From: Flavobacterium sp. W4I14
Lineage (GTDB): Bacteria; Bacteroidota; Bacteroidia; Sphingobacteriales; Sphingobacteriaceae
Assembly (NCBI GenBank): GCA_030817875.1
Contig: JAUSZU010000001.1
Coordinates: forward strand, 1-64,000
Reading direction: 5' to 3'
DNA length: 64,000 nt
This document shows positions 39,901 through 49,221 of this stretch, piece after piece (within the stretch, counting starts at the first letter, position 1; the number at the start of each line of letters is the position of its first letter). The position numbers were made by a program, and so were the translations under genes. Under the pieces are notes generated by a model. That model did not search any database. It saw only the letters and a list, made by a program, of their open reading frames with translations, and was not told where the DNA came from.

Positions 39901-42900
39901 CTACTTCTTCTGGTTTAGTTTTTCTAGTTTTTCTTTGGCTGTAGGGATGATGTCATCCTTGCCTTCGTAGTTATCAATTATACTGAGAAGAGTGCTTTTT
40001 GCCTGTAAATTATCTTTCAGGGCTACATAATTATCAGATAAAAGGATAAACGCCTTTGCTACCCAGTAATCGTAAGCAGCCATGTTGTTAACCAGGTCGA
40101 AACAGGTTTTAGATGAAGTTTTGAAATCACCTTTGTTGTATTCCAATAAAGCTAAATTATATTTTGCTTCTGCAGCAGCAACTGTTTTTGTTTTGGCCAC
40201 TACATTTTTAAACTCCTTAATTGCTGTGGTGGTATCGCCTTTTAACAAGTAAGCCTTACCAGAGAATAAGCTCGAACTGTTTTTTTCTTCCTCAGAAGCT
40301 TTTTCCGATTCTTTGGTCAGCTGTGCATATTTAAGCATATCATCAGGCATGTTTAAAGCGGTGTAAGCCTTTAACAAATTGTTGATGGCAAAACTATAGT
40401 GCGACTTGTAATCGGTGGTAGTTTCTAATCTTTTCAGGTAAACAATCGCCTCGTTGTATTTCTTCTGATTTAAGAACAATGTTGATATACTTACCAAAGA
40501 ACGTTCAGTGTAATCGCTCGTCCAGTCGTTTAAGATAAATTCGTAATCAGGAATGGCTTCATCCGGACGACCTAATTTAACCAGCGATTCTGCCCTGATA
40601 AATTTAGCTTCTTTTTCATGGTTCGCTTTAGGGAACTTATCAAAATAAGCATTTACCGCCTGGAATGCACCGTTGGCATCGCCTTTTAAATAGGTGTTAT
40701 TGGCTGCGGCAAAAACAATATTATCTTGCTCCGAGCCTGAATAATTTCCAAGTGGGGTAGTTGCTGCGTAAGCGATAAAACCATTTGCATCTCCACGATC
40801 TACATAAATGTTCTTGATCGATTCCATTGCCTGTTTGGCTTCATCTGCAGTAGGGTAATCTCTGATTACTTTCTTAAACGATTCTAAAGCGGCATCGTCC
40901 TGATCCTGGTTGTATTGAACCAAGCCGATGGTTACCAAAGCTTTTGCCACATAACTGCTACGTGGATATTTAGCTACCAGGGCTACAAGGTCTGATTTAG
41001 ATTTATCAAAATCGCCTTTGTTGAAATAAGTATAAGCGGTTTCGAAGCCAGCATCATCAGCGTAATTTGAATTTGGAAAAGTATTCAACAGGTTCTGCAT
41101 GGTAGCAATTTTCGCATCATATTGTGTTTCCAATCCCTGGATCATTCCTTTCTGGAAAGTGGCGTAATCTTCTGAAGTGGTTTTGCGGCTGATGATCTTG
41201 TTGTAATTCGCCATGGCATCACCATAGTTTTTGTTTACGAAATAGGAATCGGCTAAACGGATGGTGGCATCATCAATCGTTTTTTGGTCTTTATCGCTAC
41301 CTCCAAGAAATTTTTCGAAATAAGTAGCTGCTTTGCTGTATTTTTCATCTTCGAAAGCTGCATAGGCCAAAGCGTAGTTCGCAAAATTGTAAACACCGGT
41401 TTTATCGGCATCTGGCATTTTTAAGAATTTTTCGAAAGTGGTAACCGCTTCACCGAACTTACGCAGCTCGTACATCGATTCAGCTTTCCAGTAAGTGTTT
41501 AGCGCATTGATCTCGTTGTCTTCAGGGAACTTTTCAGAACGTAAAAACATCGACAATGCATTTGGGAATGCTCTTTCGTTATAAAATTCTAATCCGCGGA
41601 AATAGGTTACTTTTTGGTAAGCTTCTTTAGCTTCAAGGTTTTTATCTGGAATAGGTTCTAAAATATCTACAGCTGCCTGATAGTTTTTGGTGGTTAATAA
41701 AACTTCGCCCAATAAAGTTTTGGCTTCGTTTATTTTACGCGATTTCGGAAAAGTTTTTAAGAAACCCTGAGTGGCCTCTAGCGCCTGCTGATGGAATTCT
41801 AATTCGTAACTTAATTTGGCATAATTTAACCATGCTTCTTCCTGTATCCCCTTGTCAAAACTTAAACGCGATGCCCTAAAAAAAGCACTCTGCGCTTTTG
41901 GTTTATTGCCCAATTGAATAAATGCTTTACCTAAAGTATGCATACCATTTTGAAGGTAAACATCATCGGTATTTAGTTTTTCTAAAACAGCAACCGACTC
42001 TTTGTACTTTTTATTCTGGAACAAAGAGTATCCGTATTGGTAAATGAAGAGGTTGTTCTTGGTTTCGCTTTTATCTTTTGCATAATATTCTGCGAAATAC
42101 TTTTCAGCATTTTTGAACTCAGATTTTGCAAAGTAAGATGCTGCGACCAAACTCAACATTTCTGGTTCGAACTGTTGTTTGGTTTTTTGAATGGCTGCCA
42201 AAGCATAGCTGATTACATCATCGTAACGCTCGTCAAGGTAATACATCGAAGTGATGTAGTATGGATAACTCGCCTCATAAGTAGGGGAGCCCTTTAACTT
42301 TTCGAAGTTGGCCAATGCCGTTTTATACTCTTTGTTTAAGTAATTTATATAAGCAAAGTAGTAGGTGGCACTTTCCTGAAAATCGCCTTCTTCTTTTTTA
42401 ACTTTTTCGAATAAAGGTTCTGCTTTGTCGTAGTCTTTTAGTTCGAAATAGGCATAACCTTGTTTAAACTGGTATTCGTTTCTCTGTTTGCCCGAAAGTG
42501 TAGAAGGATCTGTTTTTTCGAACCATTCTAAAGCTTTTTTATAGTTTTTCTGGTTGAAATAAGTTTTTCCAACGTAAAAATAAGCCAGTTTAGTGTTTGG
42601 GTTTAACGGATAATCGCGGATAAAGGCTTGAAATAAACTTTCAGCATCGCTATTGGTTAACTCTAATGCACAAACAGCTGCATAGAATTTTGCATTTTCT
42701 TTTAGTAAAGATAATTCGGCATTGCTCTCCGTTTGGGTAGAAGGTTTATAACGTTGCAGCTCAACAAGTTTAAACTGTTGTGCAGCTGCAGTGTATTTCT
42801 CTTTGTCTAATAATTCTAAGCCCGTTTGATAGTTTTTGTTGAGGTTTTGCACAGCGCTGACCTGAGCGTAGGTGCTAAAACTTCCTGCTAAAAGTAGCGG

Positions 42901-42924
42901 AATTAGTAAGTATTTTTTCTGCAT
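39901..42924 (-). CDS. Large periplasmic tetratricopeptide-repeat protein
   Basis: A 1,007-residue protein with a signal peptide (MQKKYLLIPLLLAGSFSTYAQ) and TPR-like repeats along nearly its whole length, for example YFYVGKTYFNQKNYKKALEW and LATTYFNKGDFDKS-type blocks, in sets of about 34 residues with PxN/Y positions. The start is ATG 42924; the extension to 42933 needs a TTG. Long TPR solenoids of this type bind partner proteins in the periplasm. It is the first gene of the two-gene unit with the barrel protein. The pair recalls beta-barrel plus periplasmic adaptor systems, but no specific one is recognised. Confidence 0.82.
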   Translation of the reverse strand: MQKKYLLIPLLLAGSFSTYAQVSAVQNLNKNYQTGLELLDKEKYTAAAQQFKLVELQRYKPSTQTESNAELSLLKENAKFYAAVCALELTNSDAESLFQAFIRDYPLNPNTKLAYFYVGKTYFNQKNYKKALEWFEKTDPSTLSGKQRNEYQFKQGYAYFELKDYDKAEPLFEKVKKEEGDFQESATYYFAYINYLNKEYKTALANFEKLKGSPTYEASYPYYITSMYYLDERYDDVISYALAAIQKTKQQFEPEMLSLVAASYFAKSEFKNAEKYFAEYYAKDKSETKNNLFIYQYGYSLFQNKKYKESVAVLEKLNTDDVYLQNGMHTLGKAFIQLGNKPKAQSAFFRASRLSFDKGIQEEAWLNYAKLSYELEFHQQALEATQGFLKTFPKSRKINEAKTLLGEVLLTTKNYQAAVDILEPIPDKNLEAKEAYQKVTYFRGLEFYNERAFPNALSMFLRSEKFPEDNEINALNTYWKAESMYELRKFGEAVTTFEKFLKMPDADKTGVYNFANYALAYAAFEDEKYSKAATYFEKFLGGSDKDQKTIDDATIRLADSYFVNKNYGDAMANYNKIISRKTTSEDYATFQKGMIQGLETQYDAKIATMQNLLNTFPNSNYADDAGFETAYTYFNKGDFDKSKSDLVALVAKYPRSSYVAKALVTIGLVQYNQDQDDAALESFKKVIRDYPTADEAKQAMESIKNIYVDRGDANGFIAYAATTPLGNYSGSEQDNIVFAAANNTYLKGDANGAFQAVNAYFDKFPKANHEKEAKFIRAESLVKLGRPDEAIPDYEFILNDWTSDYTERSLVSISTLFLNQKKYNEAIVYLKRLETTTDYKSHYSFAINNLLKAYTALNMPDDMLKYAQLTKESEKASEEEKNSSSLFSGKAYLLKGDTTTAIKEFKNVVAKTKTVAAAEAKYNLALLEYNKGDFKTSSKTCFDLVNNMAAYDYWVAKAFILLSDNYVALKDNLQAKSTLLSIIDNYEGKDDIIPTAKEKLEKLNQKK

Positions 42925-43049
42925 TGGTTTCAAATATGGTTGGTACTAAATTAGAAATAGTATCAAAGCTTATCAACAGAAGTAATTAACATCTGTTAAT
43001 AACACAAGTTAACGATAGGATTTTTGGTTTGGTATTAAGGGACGAACGA

Positions 43050-43370
43050 ATGTGGAAAAGTTGAAGGGTTCATTGGGCATTAGTCATTAGTGCCGCCGCA
43101 TCCGGTAGAGGTTCATTGGTTCAATTGTCATTAGTTCATTGGTACCGTCGCATTTGCCACGCATAGTGGTTTTTTCCTAGTGAGGCCTGCCTGCTGCAGG
43201 CATATTTGTAGAAACTGAGTAAAAGAGGTAACTGGTTAATCATAGGCTATTAGCAATGGACTATTTACTAATGCATTTCTAAAAAGACGCTGGACTTAGT
43301 CCTTTCGACAAGATGCTAGATTATGGACTCTGCCCTAATAAACCAATGACCAATGAACGATTGAACTAAC
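43050..43370. repeat. Mosaic of short dispersed repeats
   Basis: The 446-base spacer after the TPR gene start holds variants of GGTTCATTGG, CATTAGTTCATTGGT and CCAATGACCAATGAACG, a palindrome CCTGCCTGCTGCAGGCA (43187-43203) and fragments such as TTAGTCCTTTCGACAAG. Related CCAATGAACTAATGAACC units are in the spacer at 58664-58716. No gene or promoter is clear, except that pyrB ends at 43371. Confidence 0.6.
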
Positions 43371-44300
43371 CTATCCCTGGCTTGCCAGCAGATACAGCAC
43401 GGCCATTCTTATGGCTACTCCGTTTTCTACCTGCTCTAAAATGATAGATTGTTTGCTGTCGGCCACATCGCTGGTAATCTCAACGCCTCTGTTTATCGGG
43501 CCAGGGTGCATGACAATGATTTCTTTATCGAGGTTGTCTAAGATCTGTTTGTTTAAGCCGTACATCATGGCGTATTCCCTAAGCGATGGGAAATATTTAA
43601 TGTCCTGGCGCTCCAATTGGATACGCAGCATGTTTGCTACATCACACCAGTTCAGGGCTTTAATTAAATTATGCTCAACTTTTACGCCAAGTTGGTGGAT
43701 GTGTTTTGGAATTAAAGTTGTTGGTCCACAAACCATTACCTCGGCACCTAAGCGTTGCAAACAAAGGATGTTTGAGATCGCTACACGGGAGTGCAGGATA
43801 TCGCCAACAATTACCACTTTTTTGCCGGCTACATCACCCAATTTTTGGCGGATAGAGAAAGCATCAAGTAAGGCTTGTGTTGGGTGTTCGTGCGCGCCAT
43901 CTCCGGCATTTACAATTTGCGCTTTAACGTGTTTACTTAAAAACTGACCAGCACCAGCATAAGGGTGGCGCATCACCACCATATCAACTTTCATCGATAA
44001 GATGTTGTTTACAGTATCGATCAGGGTTTCGCCTTTGCTCACCGATGAAGAGGAAGCGGCGAAATTGACCACATCGGCCGAAAGCCTTTTTTCAGCAAGT
44101 TCGAATGAAAGTTTGGTACGGGTAGAATTTTCGAAGAAAATATTGGCAATGGTAATGTCGCGGAGCGAAGGGACCTTTTTAATCGGTCTGTTAATCACCT
44201 CCTTGAAATTATCTGCAGTTTCGAAAATCAATTCAATATCATTCCGGTTAATATCTTTAATGCCTAAAAGATGTCGGGTTGATAGTTTTTCTGCTGCCAT
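43371..44300 (-). CDS. pyrB: Aspartate carbamoyltransferase catalytic subunit
   Basis: A 309-residue enzyme of de novo pyrimidine synthesis, joining carbamoyl phosphate and aspartate. The carbamoyl-phosphate motif FFENSTRTKLSFE is near residue 56. HPTQALLDAFSI near 140 and VIMHPGPINRGVEI near 265 (M-H-P-G-P-x-N-R) are the other active-site blocks. It lies 2 bases after pyrR and is translated from the same transcript. No regulatory subunit pyrI is adjacent. Confidence 0.95.
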   Translation of the reverse strand: MAAEKLSTRHLLGIKDINRNDIELIFETADNFKEVINRPIKKVPSLRDITIANIFFENSTRTKLSFELAEKRLSADVVNFAASSSSVSKGETLIDTVNNILSMKVDMVVMRHPYAGAGQFLSKHVKAQIVNAGDGAHEHPTQALLDAFSIRQKLGDVAGKKVVIVGDILHSRVAISNILCLQRLGAEVMVCGPTTLIPKHIHQLGVKVEHNLIKALNWCDVANMLRIQLERQDIKYFPSLREYAMMYGLNKQILDNLDKEIIVMHPGPINRGVEITSDVADSKQSIILEQVENGVAIRMAVLYLLASQG

Positions 44301-44302
44301 TT

Positions 44303-44851
44303 TTATTTATTATTTTCGGATATTAAAATCACTTTATCTTCACCTCCTTCGCTCGCCCAGGTTACTTTTACCTGTTGCGAGTTCAGGCTATCTACCTGAT
44401 GCCCAATATAATCGGGTTCGATAGGTAAATGCCTGCTAAACCTACGGTCTATCAAAACCAAAAGTTCAACTTTCTCTGGGCGGCCATAGGCAAGTAAGGC
44501 ATCAAGCGCTGCCCTAATGGTTCTACCGGTCCAAAGTACATCATCAATTAAGATTACTTTTTTACCTTCGATAATAAAATCGATCGAGTTGCTGCTTGCA
44601 GTAACCAGTCCGTCTTTACGGCGGAAATCATCTCTAAAGAAAGTAATATCAAGGTTGCCCTTTAAAATTTTCTTGTTTTTTAGAATCTGCTGAAGATCCT
44701 GATGAATGCGATCTGCCAAAAAAATACCCCTCGGCTGGATGCCAATTAAAACGGTATTTGCGAAATCGTCGTGGTTTTCAATTAATTGATGGCAGAGCCT
44801 CTTAATTGTAATTTGAATTTTTTGTCCGTCAAGAAGTGTTTTCTTTTGCAT
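44303..44851 (-). CDS. pyrR: PyrR-type phosphoribosyltransferase
   Basis: A 182-residue protein of the PyrR family (uracil phosphoribosyltransferase and pyrimidine regulator). The PRPP-binding motif VILIDDVLWTGRTIRAALDA is near residue 93, and the PyrR-specific DRRFSRHLPIEPDYIGHQVD near 137. The start is ATG 44851, because the TTG at 44869 lies within a TATATTTG promoter box. Promoter position leaves a leader too short for an RNA attenuator, so classical PyrR attenuation upstream of this operon is unlikely. Confidence 0.9.
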   Translation of the reverse strand: MQKKTLLDGQKIQITIKRLCHQLIENHDDFANTVLIGIQPRGIFLADRIHQDLQQILKNKKILKGNLDITFFRDDFRRKDGLVTASSNSIDFIIEGKKVILIDDVLWTGRTIRAALDALLAYGRPEKVELLVLIDRRFSRHLPIEPDYIGHQVDSLNSQQVKVTWASEGGEDKVILISENNK

Positions 44852-44866
44852 TGAAGAAGGATTGGG

Positions 44867-44874
44867 CAAATATA
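44867..44874 (-). promoter_or_regulatory. -7 element for pyrR-pyrB
   Basis: The minus strand reads TATATTTG, with TTTC 19 bases upstream. Only 15 bases separate it from the pyrR ATG. Confidence 0.6.
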
Positions 44875-44989
44875 TAAAAATGTTTTAAGGTAAGAAAGTT
44901 GAAGATCGATTGTTTTATTTTTTGATAGTTAAATTGTTCTGTTACAACATTTAAAAATCGGTTTTTCTTTTTGTAATGTTTTTTGGAAA

Positions 44990-45125
44990 GCAATAGCTGT
45001 TTTTTATCTTAATGTTGGTCCGGCTGTACACGTAGTCCCGATTTTCAATCGTGAGCTGCCGTTTCCATCCGGTTTAGCGGGTCAGTTTCTGCAATTATTC
45101 GGGGGCAAAAAACAACGTGTTATAT
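44990..45125. repeat. GC-rich segment in an AT-rich spacer, probable dispersed repeat
   Basis: The spacer 44852-45217 is AT-rich except for about 45016-45115, which reads GTCCGGCTGTACACGTAGTC, CCGATTTTCAATCGTGAGC, then GCCGTTTCCATCCGG and TCGGGGGCAAAAAACAACG. It contains an imperfect hairpin (CGATTTTCAATCG) and no open frame with a plausible start. It looks like an inserted intergenic repeat unit. Confidence 0.45.
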
Positions 45126-45217
45126 TCATCAAATATTTTTGCCTCCACTTATCAATTAATGTTTATTAGACATTCCTCAGATATTTATTGGATTAAAAAG
45201 CTTTATTTTTACGGTAT

Positions 45218-45619
45218 ATGATTCAGCAACCAATAATCTTTTTCGATGGTGTTTGTAATCTTTGCAATGCATCGGTTCAGTTTGTTATTGCGCACGATAA
45301 AAAAGATCAGTTTAGATTTACTGCGCTACAAGGTGATTACGCCAAAGAAATTCTACCGCAATTTAACGCTGATTTAGGAAAGTTGAATACCATTTTGTTG
45401 CTGGAGGATGGAAAGCTCTATACTAAATCTTCAGCGGCATTGCGTGTAGCCCGAAAACTCAATGGATTAATCCCACTTCTTTATGCATTTATCATCGTTC
45501 CCAAATTTTTCCGCGATTGGGTTTACGATATTATTGCCAAAAACCGTTACAGATGGTGGGGCAGGCAGGAGAGTTGCTGGGTACCAACACCCGAATTGAA
45601 AAGTAAGTTTTTAGCTTAG
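45218..45619 (+). CDS. DCC-family thiol-disulfide oxidoreductase-like protein
   Basis: A 133-residue protein with the family signature D-G-x-C-x-x-C near the start (FFDGVCNLCNASVQF), followed by FRFTALQGDYAKEIL and a hydrophobic stretch LIPLLYAFIIVPKFFRDWVYD. It should have a thioredoxin-like fold. The reaction is not known. It stands alone with a very short leader after a TATTTTTA box. Confidence 0.85.
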   Translation: MIQQPIIFFDGVCNLCNASVQFVIAHDKKDQFRFTALQGDYAKEILPQFNADLGKLNTILLLEDGKLYTKSSAALRVARKLNGLIPLLYAFIIVPKFFRDWVYDIIAKNRYRWWGRQESCWVPTPELKSKFLA

Positions 45620-45825
45620 TTGAAGCCATTGCATGCAATACCTTTCTAGGTGTTGATGTAAAATATTAATTCAACGTGTTTGTTTAGAGTATTTTATGGT
45701 GTATCGGTTCTCGTTTTGTATAAAATTTACAACCTTAAACTAACTCATCCAAAAAGTATCTACATATTTGTATTACTCATTCCTCTCACATTCCAGTATG
45801 AGTTCTGAATCTAAATTAACCTTAT

Positions 45826-47238
45826 ATGAGAAAATCTATTTCCAATTTTTTTGTGTCCACTCTGTGTATTGTAGTAGGAATATCTTTTATTTTTAATGCT
45901 TGCAAAAAGGATATAATTGCAGAAGACCCTATTGTCAGTACAAAGGACTGGTACTTAAAGAATAATATAAGTAATGGTGTTTTGCTTCAATCAAGCAAAG
46001 GAACCAGTCAACAAGTTAAAGAAGAAGTAGACTGGAATACCGCAAGGACATTTCAACTTGATGATGGTACCGATGTAATAGGCGTTTCAGTAAAGATAAA
46101 GCTTGGTAAAAGTGAACTTGGTGGAAGCTATATGCTACTGATCCATAAAAGTAAAAATAGTTATCAGGTGCAAGTAGCTTATAACCCTGAAAAAGGCTTT
46201 TTTGAAGGTTATATGTCTGATAGCACTATACAAACAAACTCTTAATGTTAATAATAAAAAGCCGTTAGGAGTAATAATTAAAAACAAACTGATGGCAATT
46301 ACCTGTACTAGCTGGTATCTTGTTACTACCTATTACGATGGTTATGGCAATACTACTGGCTCCTCATCACAGTTTCTTTACACCAGTTGTAGTGGCGATT
46401 TGGGCGATTACCCTGAGCCAGATCACGGTGGGCCTGTAGATTGCGCAGGCGTATTGGCAGGGGGGCTTATCTGTCTGATTGTGGTTGTATTGGAGGTACA
46501 ACAGGTATTGCTGCATGCCCCCTGATTATAAGGGCTGACAGTAGCATTACCAATAATGTCAAAGCTAAATGTGCATTAGAAAAACTTTTAATGAACAATA
46601 CCAAATTCGATTCATTAATAAATGCATTTAGAGGTACTAAGTATAATTTAACGTTTAGGGTAAAAGATGTTATGACCAACGATCCTTTAGCAAGAGGAGA
46701 AACTATCAATAGCCCTACTAATGGAGCTGATATCTACATCAATTTAAGACGATCTTTTGTAAATACTGCACCACCTATTCAGATTGCGAAAACTTTATTA
46801 CACGAGGCTTTTCATGCTAATTTAATGCAAAGGGCTTATGAAGTTTTTGGTAGTTATGATATTAATAATAATTGGACAAAAAAACCTGAAAATATGGAGT
46901 TGAATGAATTGATGGATATTTTTGAAAGTAAATTGTCAGGCACAGAGCGTGCAGATATCCACCACCAATATATAGCCCGACATATTGGTGTCTTGGTTTC
47001 AGGTTTGAAGGAATTTGCAAGGAAGTATGATTCAAACTATGGCAATTACGACCAATATGATTATTTAGGGCTAGCTTGGGAAGGATTACAAGAAACAAAG
47101 TACTTTATAGACAATTTAAAAACTACTCAAATTTATTATGTGCCACAAACAACCGTTCATCAAAGAGCGGATTCACTTTTTAGTAATAAAGCACGTAATA
47201 TAGTATTAGATTCTAATGTTAATTGTGGAACCCCTTAA
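45826..47238 (+). pseudogene. Zincin-like lipoprotein gene with two frameshifts
   Basis: Three frames join into one coherent 470-residue protein. Frame 1 (45826-46230) has a lipobox (FNACKKD, Cys about 26) and EVDWNTARTFQLDDGTDVIG, a lipoprotein module. It breaks at CAAACAAAC (about 46230-46238), where removing one 4-base unit (CAAA) restores TIQTLNVNNKKPLG. Frame 2 continues with a Cys/Gly-rich part (CTSWYLVTTYYDGYG, DYPEPDHGGPVDCAG) and breaks at G6 (46460-46465); one added G restores AGGAYLSDCGCIGG. Frame 3 carries HEAFH (46801-46815), an HExxH zinc-metalloprotease signature, and a C-terminal helical region. Total length minus 4 plus 1 is divisible by three. It could be decayed, phase-variable or mis-sequenced. 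Function unknown; followed directly by the paralogue array. Confidence 0.72.
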
Positions 47239-47250
47239 ATAATAGCGTTT

Positions 47251-47895
47251 ATGAAATATTTATTGTATATAGTTCTAACCATGATCAGTATTAGTGGCTA
47301 TTGCCAGCTAAATCCTGAAGGGAGCATAACTCCCATGCATAAATTTTTTCAGCAATATGCGGATAGTACCATTATTAGGGAATATAGAATAGTGGGCGGG
47401 CCGCCAATTTATAGGGTATTAACTAAGACTGATAACATGATTAATTCATTTTGTTATGAAGCTATTGATACTACGTGGAGAAATATCAGTTCAATTAGAA
47501 AGCTTTCTCCAGTTATATTGTGGAATATGTTATCTGCCAAAAAAACGCTGTTTCAGGATATACCAGCTGATATTAATATCTTTTTTAATATTTCAATTAT
47601 AAATTCTGATACAACAAAAAAAATGTGGACCAATATTACACAAACAAAACCCTGGCAGTTAGTTGATGACAGGATTTTTGGAAATGGTTGTAAAAATTTA
47701 GAAGATCCCGTTATTTCAGAAGTTAGGCCTGCTATTATTCATCTTATTACCAGACAAGAAATAAAAACGCTGTTTTTTATGACCCCAATATATTTCGAAA
47801 AACTTTGTCCTGGAAATAAATACAGGCAAGCGTTTATTAAAATAGATGAAACAATTGATAAATACTTTCCAAAGTTTAAAGGAAGGTATTATTAA
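47251..47895 (+). CDS. Tandem-array secreted protein, copy 1
   Basis: A 214-residue protein with a signal peptide (MKYLLYIVLTMISISGYCQ). I do not recognise the family. Conserved in all copies are: TPMHKFFQQYADSTI near residue 30, PADINIFFNI in the middle, a Lys-Lys-(M/Q)-W position after DT, W-x-(L/I)-(L/V)-D-D, IHLIT(R/K)(Q/K)EIKTL, and (Y/F)-E-K-x-C-P-G-N-K near the end. It starts 12 bases after the zincin gene stop. Copies 1-3 should be periplasmic or secreted. Confidence 0.75.
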   Translation: MKYLLYIVLTMISISGYCQLNPEGSITPMHKFFQQYADSTIIREYRIVGGPPIYRVLTKTDNMINSFCYEAIDTTWRNISSIRKLSPVILWNMLSAKKTLFQDIPADINIFFNISIINSDTTKKMWTNITQTKPWQLVDDRIFGNGCKNLEDPVISEVRPAIIHLITRQEIKTLFFMTPIYFEKLCPGNKYRQAFIKIDETIDKYFPKFKGRYY

Positions 47896-47902
47896 ATTTT
47901 TT

Positions 47903-48530
47903 ATGAAAGTATTAGTGACCTCTTTTTGCATTATTAATATGTATTTATTTTGTAGTGGGCAAACAAAAGGTATTACACCCATGCATAAATTTTTTCAGCA
48001 ATATGCAGATAGCACAATAGTCATTGAATACCCAACCCAATCTTTCGAACCACCATCTTATAAAATTATTAGTAAAAAAACTGGTATTTTAAACTGTTTT
48101 TCATACAACGCGATAGATAGTGGATTGCTGAAACTTTACATTAGAAAACCAGTTCAAATACCTGATACATTAAGGGCTTTTCTACAATTGAAAAAGACTA
48201 ATTTTCGAAATGAACCTGCCAACATCAATATATTCTTCAATATTTTAGCTGTAAATCCTGATACTGCAAAAAAAAATGTGGCTAAACATTTCAAAATTTA
48301 AGCCATGGCAATTACTGGACGATAAAAGCTATCCGGAGTGTAGTGCTGTGATTATGGATGGGGGACATAGCATTATGCATCTAATTACAAAAAAAGAGAT
48401 TAAAACATTAATTTATTATGCGCCTTATTATTATGAAAAGCAATGTCCGGGCAATAAGAACCGGCAGGGAATAGTTGGCATAGAACGATTGTTTGATAAA
48501 TATATTCCTTTAGAAATTAGTTATGAATAA
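47903..48530 (+). pseudogene. Tandem-array secreted protein, copy 2 (frameshift in an A9 tract)
   Basis: The same protein as copies 1 and 3 with signal peptide MKVLVTSFCIINMYLFCSG. The frame is broken at a run of nine A (48268-48276). With eight A it reads DTAKKMWLNISKFKPWQLL, matching DTTKKMWTNITQTKPWQLV of copy 1, and the length becomes a multiple of three. The rest (IMHLITKKEIKTL, YYEKQCPGNKNRQG) is intact. Copy 3 has only seven A followed by C at this point. The start ATG 47903 lies 7 bases after the copy 1 stop. Confidence 0.8.
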
Positions 48531-48548
48531 AAATAAACGGGGCGAAAC

Positions 48549-49214
48549 ATGAAAAACCTTTTTGTTTCTTTGTTTTTATTTTTGTTTTCGTGGCATTTTA
48601 GTTTCGGGCAAGATTATCTTATGCGCTATACACAAGGGATAACCCCAATGCATAAATTTTTTCAACAGTATGCAGATAGCACAATAATAATTGAGTATTC
48701 AAATGTTCCAGACGGAAAGCCGTCAAGCTATAAGCTTATTAGTAAAACGGGAAATTTTGTAAATACTTTTAGTTATAATCCTGTAGATACCGCATATTAT
48801 CCAGTGTATAAGCTGAGAGCATCTTTTCCTGTTGTTTTATGGCATATGTTCTCTGCCAAGCGTACAGGGTTCAAGAACGCTCCAGCAGATATTAATATGT
48901 TTTTTAATGTTATTCCTATACCGCCAGATACAGCAAAAAAACAGTGGCTGTATATTCAAAAGCTAAGTCCATGGAATATTGTAGACGATAGCGTTTTTGG
49001 ACGTGGTTGTAAAGGTATTGTTGATAATTTCGTGAATGATGGAGGTAGTCCTGAGATTATCCATTTAATTACCAAGAAAGAAATTAAAACCTTAATTTTT
49101 TGGAGTCCTAAATATTATGAAAAACTATGTCCTGGTAACAAAAATAGACAAGTGACTATCAAAATTGAAGAAATAATTGATAAATATTTCCCTAAGATTA
49201 AAATTGGTTATTGA
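48549..49214 (+). CDS. Tandem-array secreted protein, copy 3
   Basis: A 221-residue intact copy. The signal peptide is MKNLFVSLFLFLFSWHFSFGQ; then ITPMHKFFQQYADSTIIIEY, PADINMFFNV, DTAKKQWLYI, LSPWNIVDDS, IHLITKKEIKTL and YYEKLCPGNKNRQ. Charged residues and two Cys (in RGCKG and KLCPG) are shared with copy 1. It lies 18 bases after copy 2. The array reads as one operon with the zincin gene. Confidence 0.78.
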   Translation: MKNLFVSLFLFLFSWHFSFGQDYLMRYTQGITPMHKFFQQYADSTIIIEYSNVPDGKPSSYKLISKTGNFVNTFSYNPVDTAYYPVYKLRASFPVVLWHMFSAKRTGFKNAPADINMFFNVIPIPPDTAKKQWLYIQKLSPWNIVDDSVFGRGCKGIVDNFVNDGGSPEIIHLITKKEIKTLIFWSPKYYEKLCPGNKNRQVTIKIEEIIDKYFPKIKIGY

Positions 49215-49221
49215 AAGGTAT

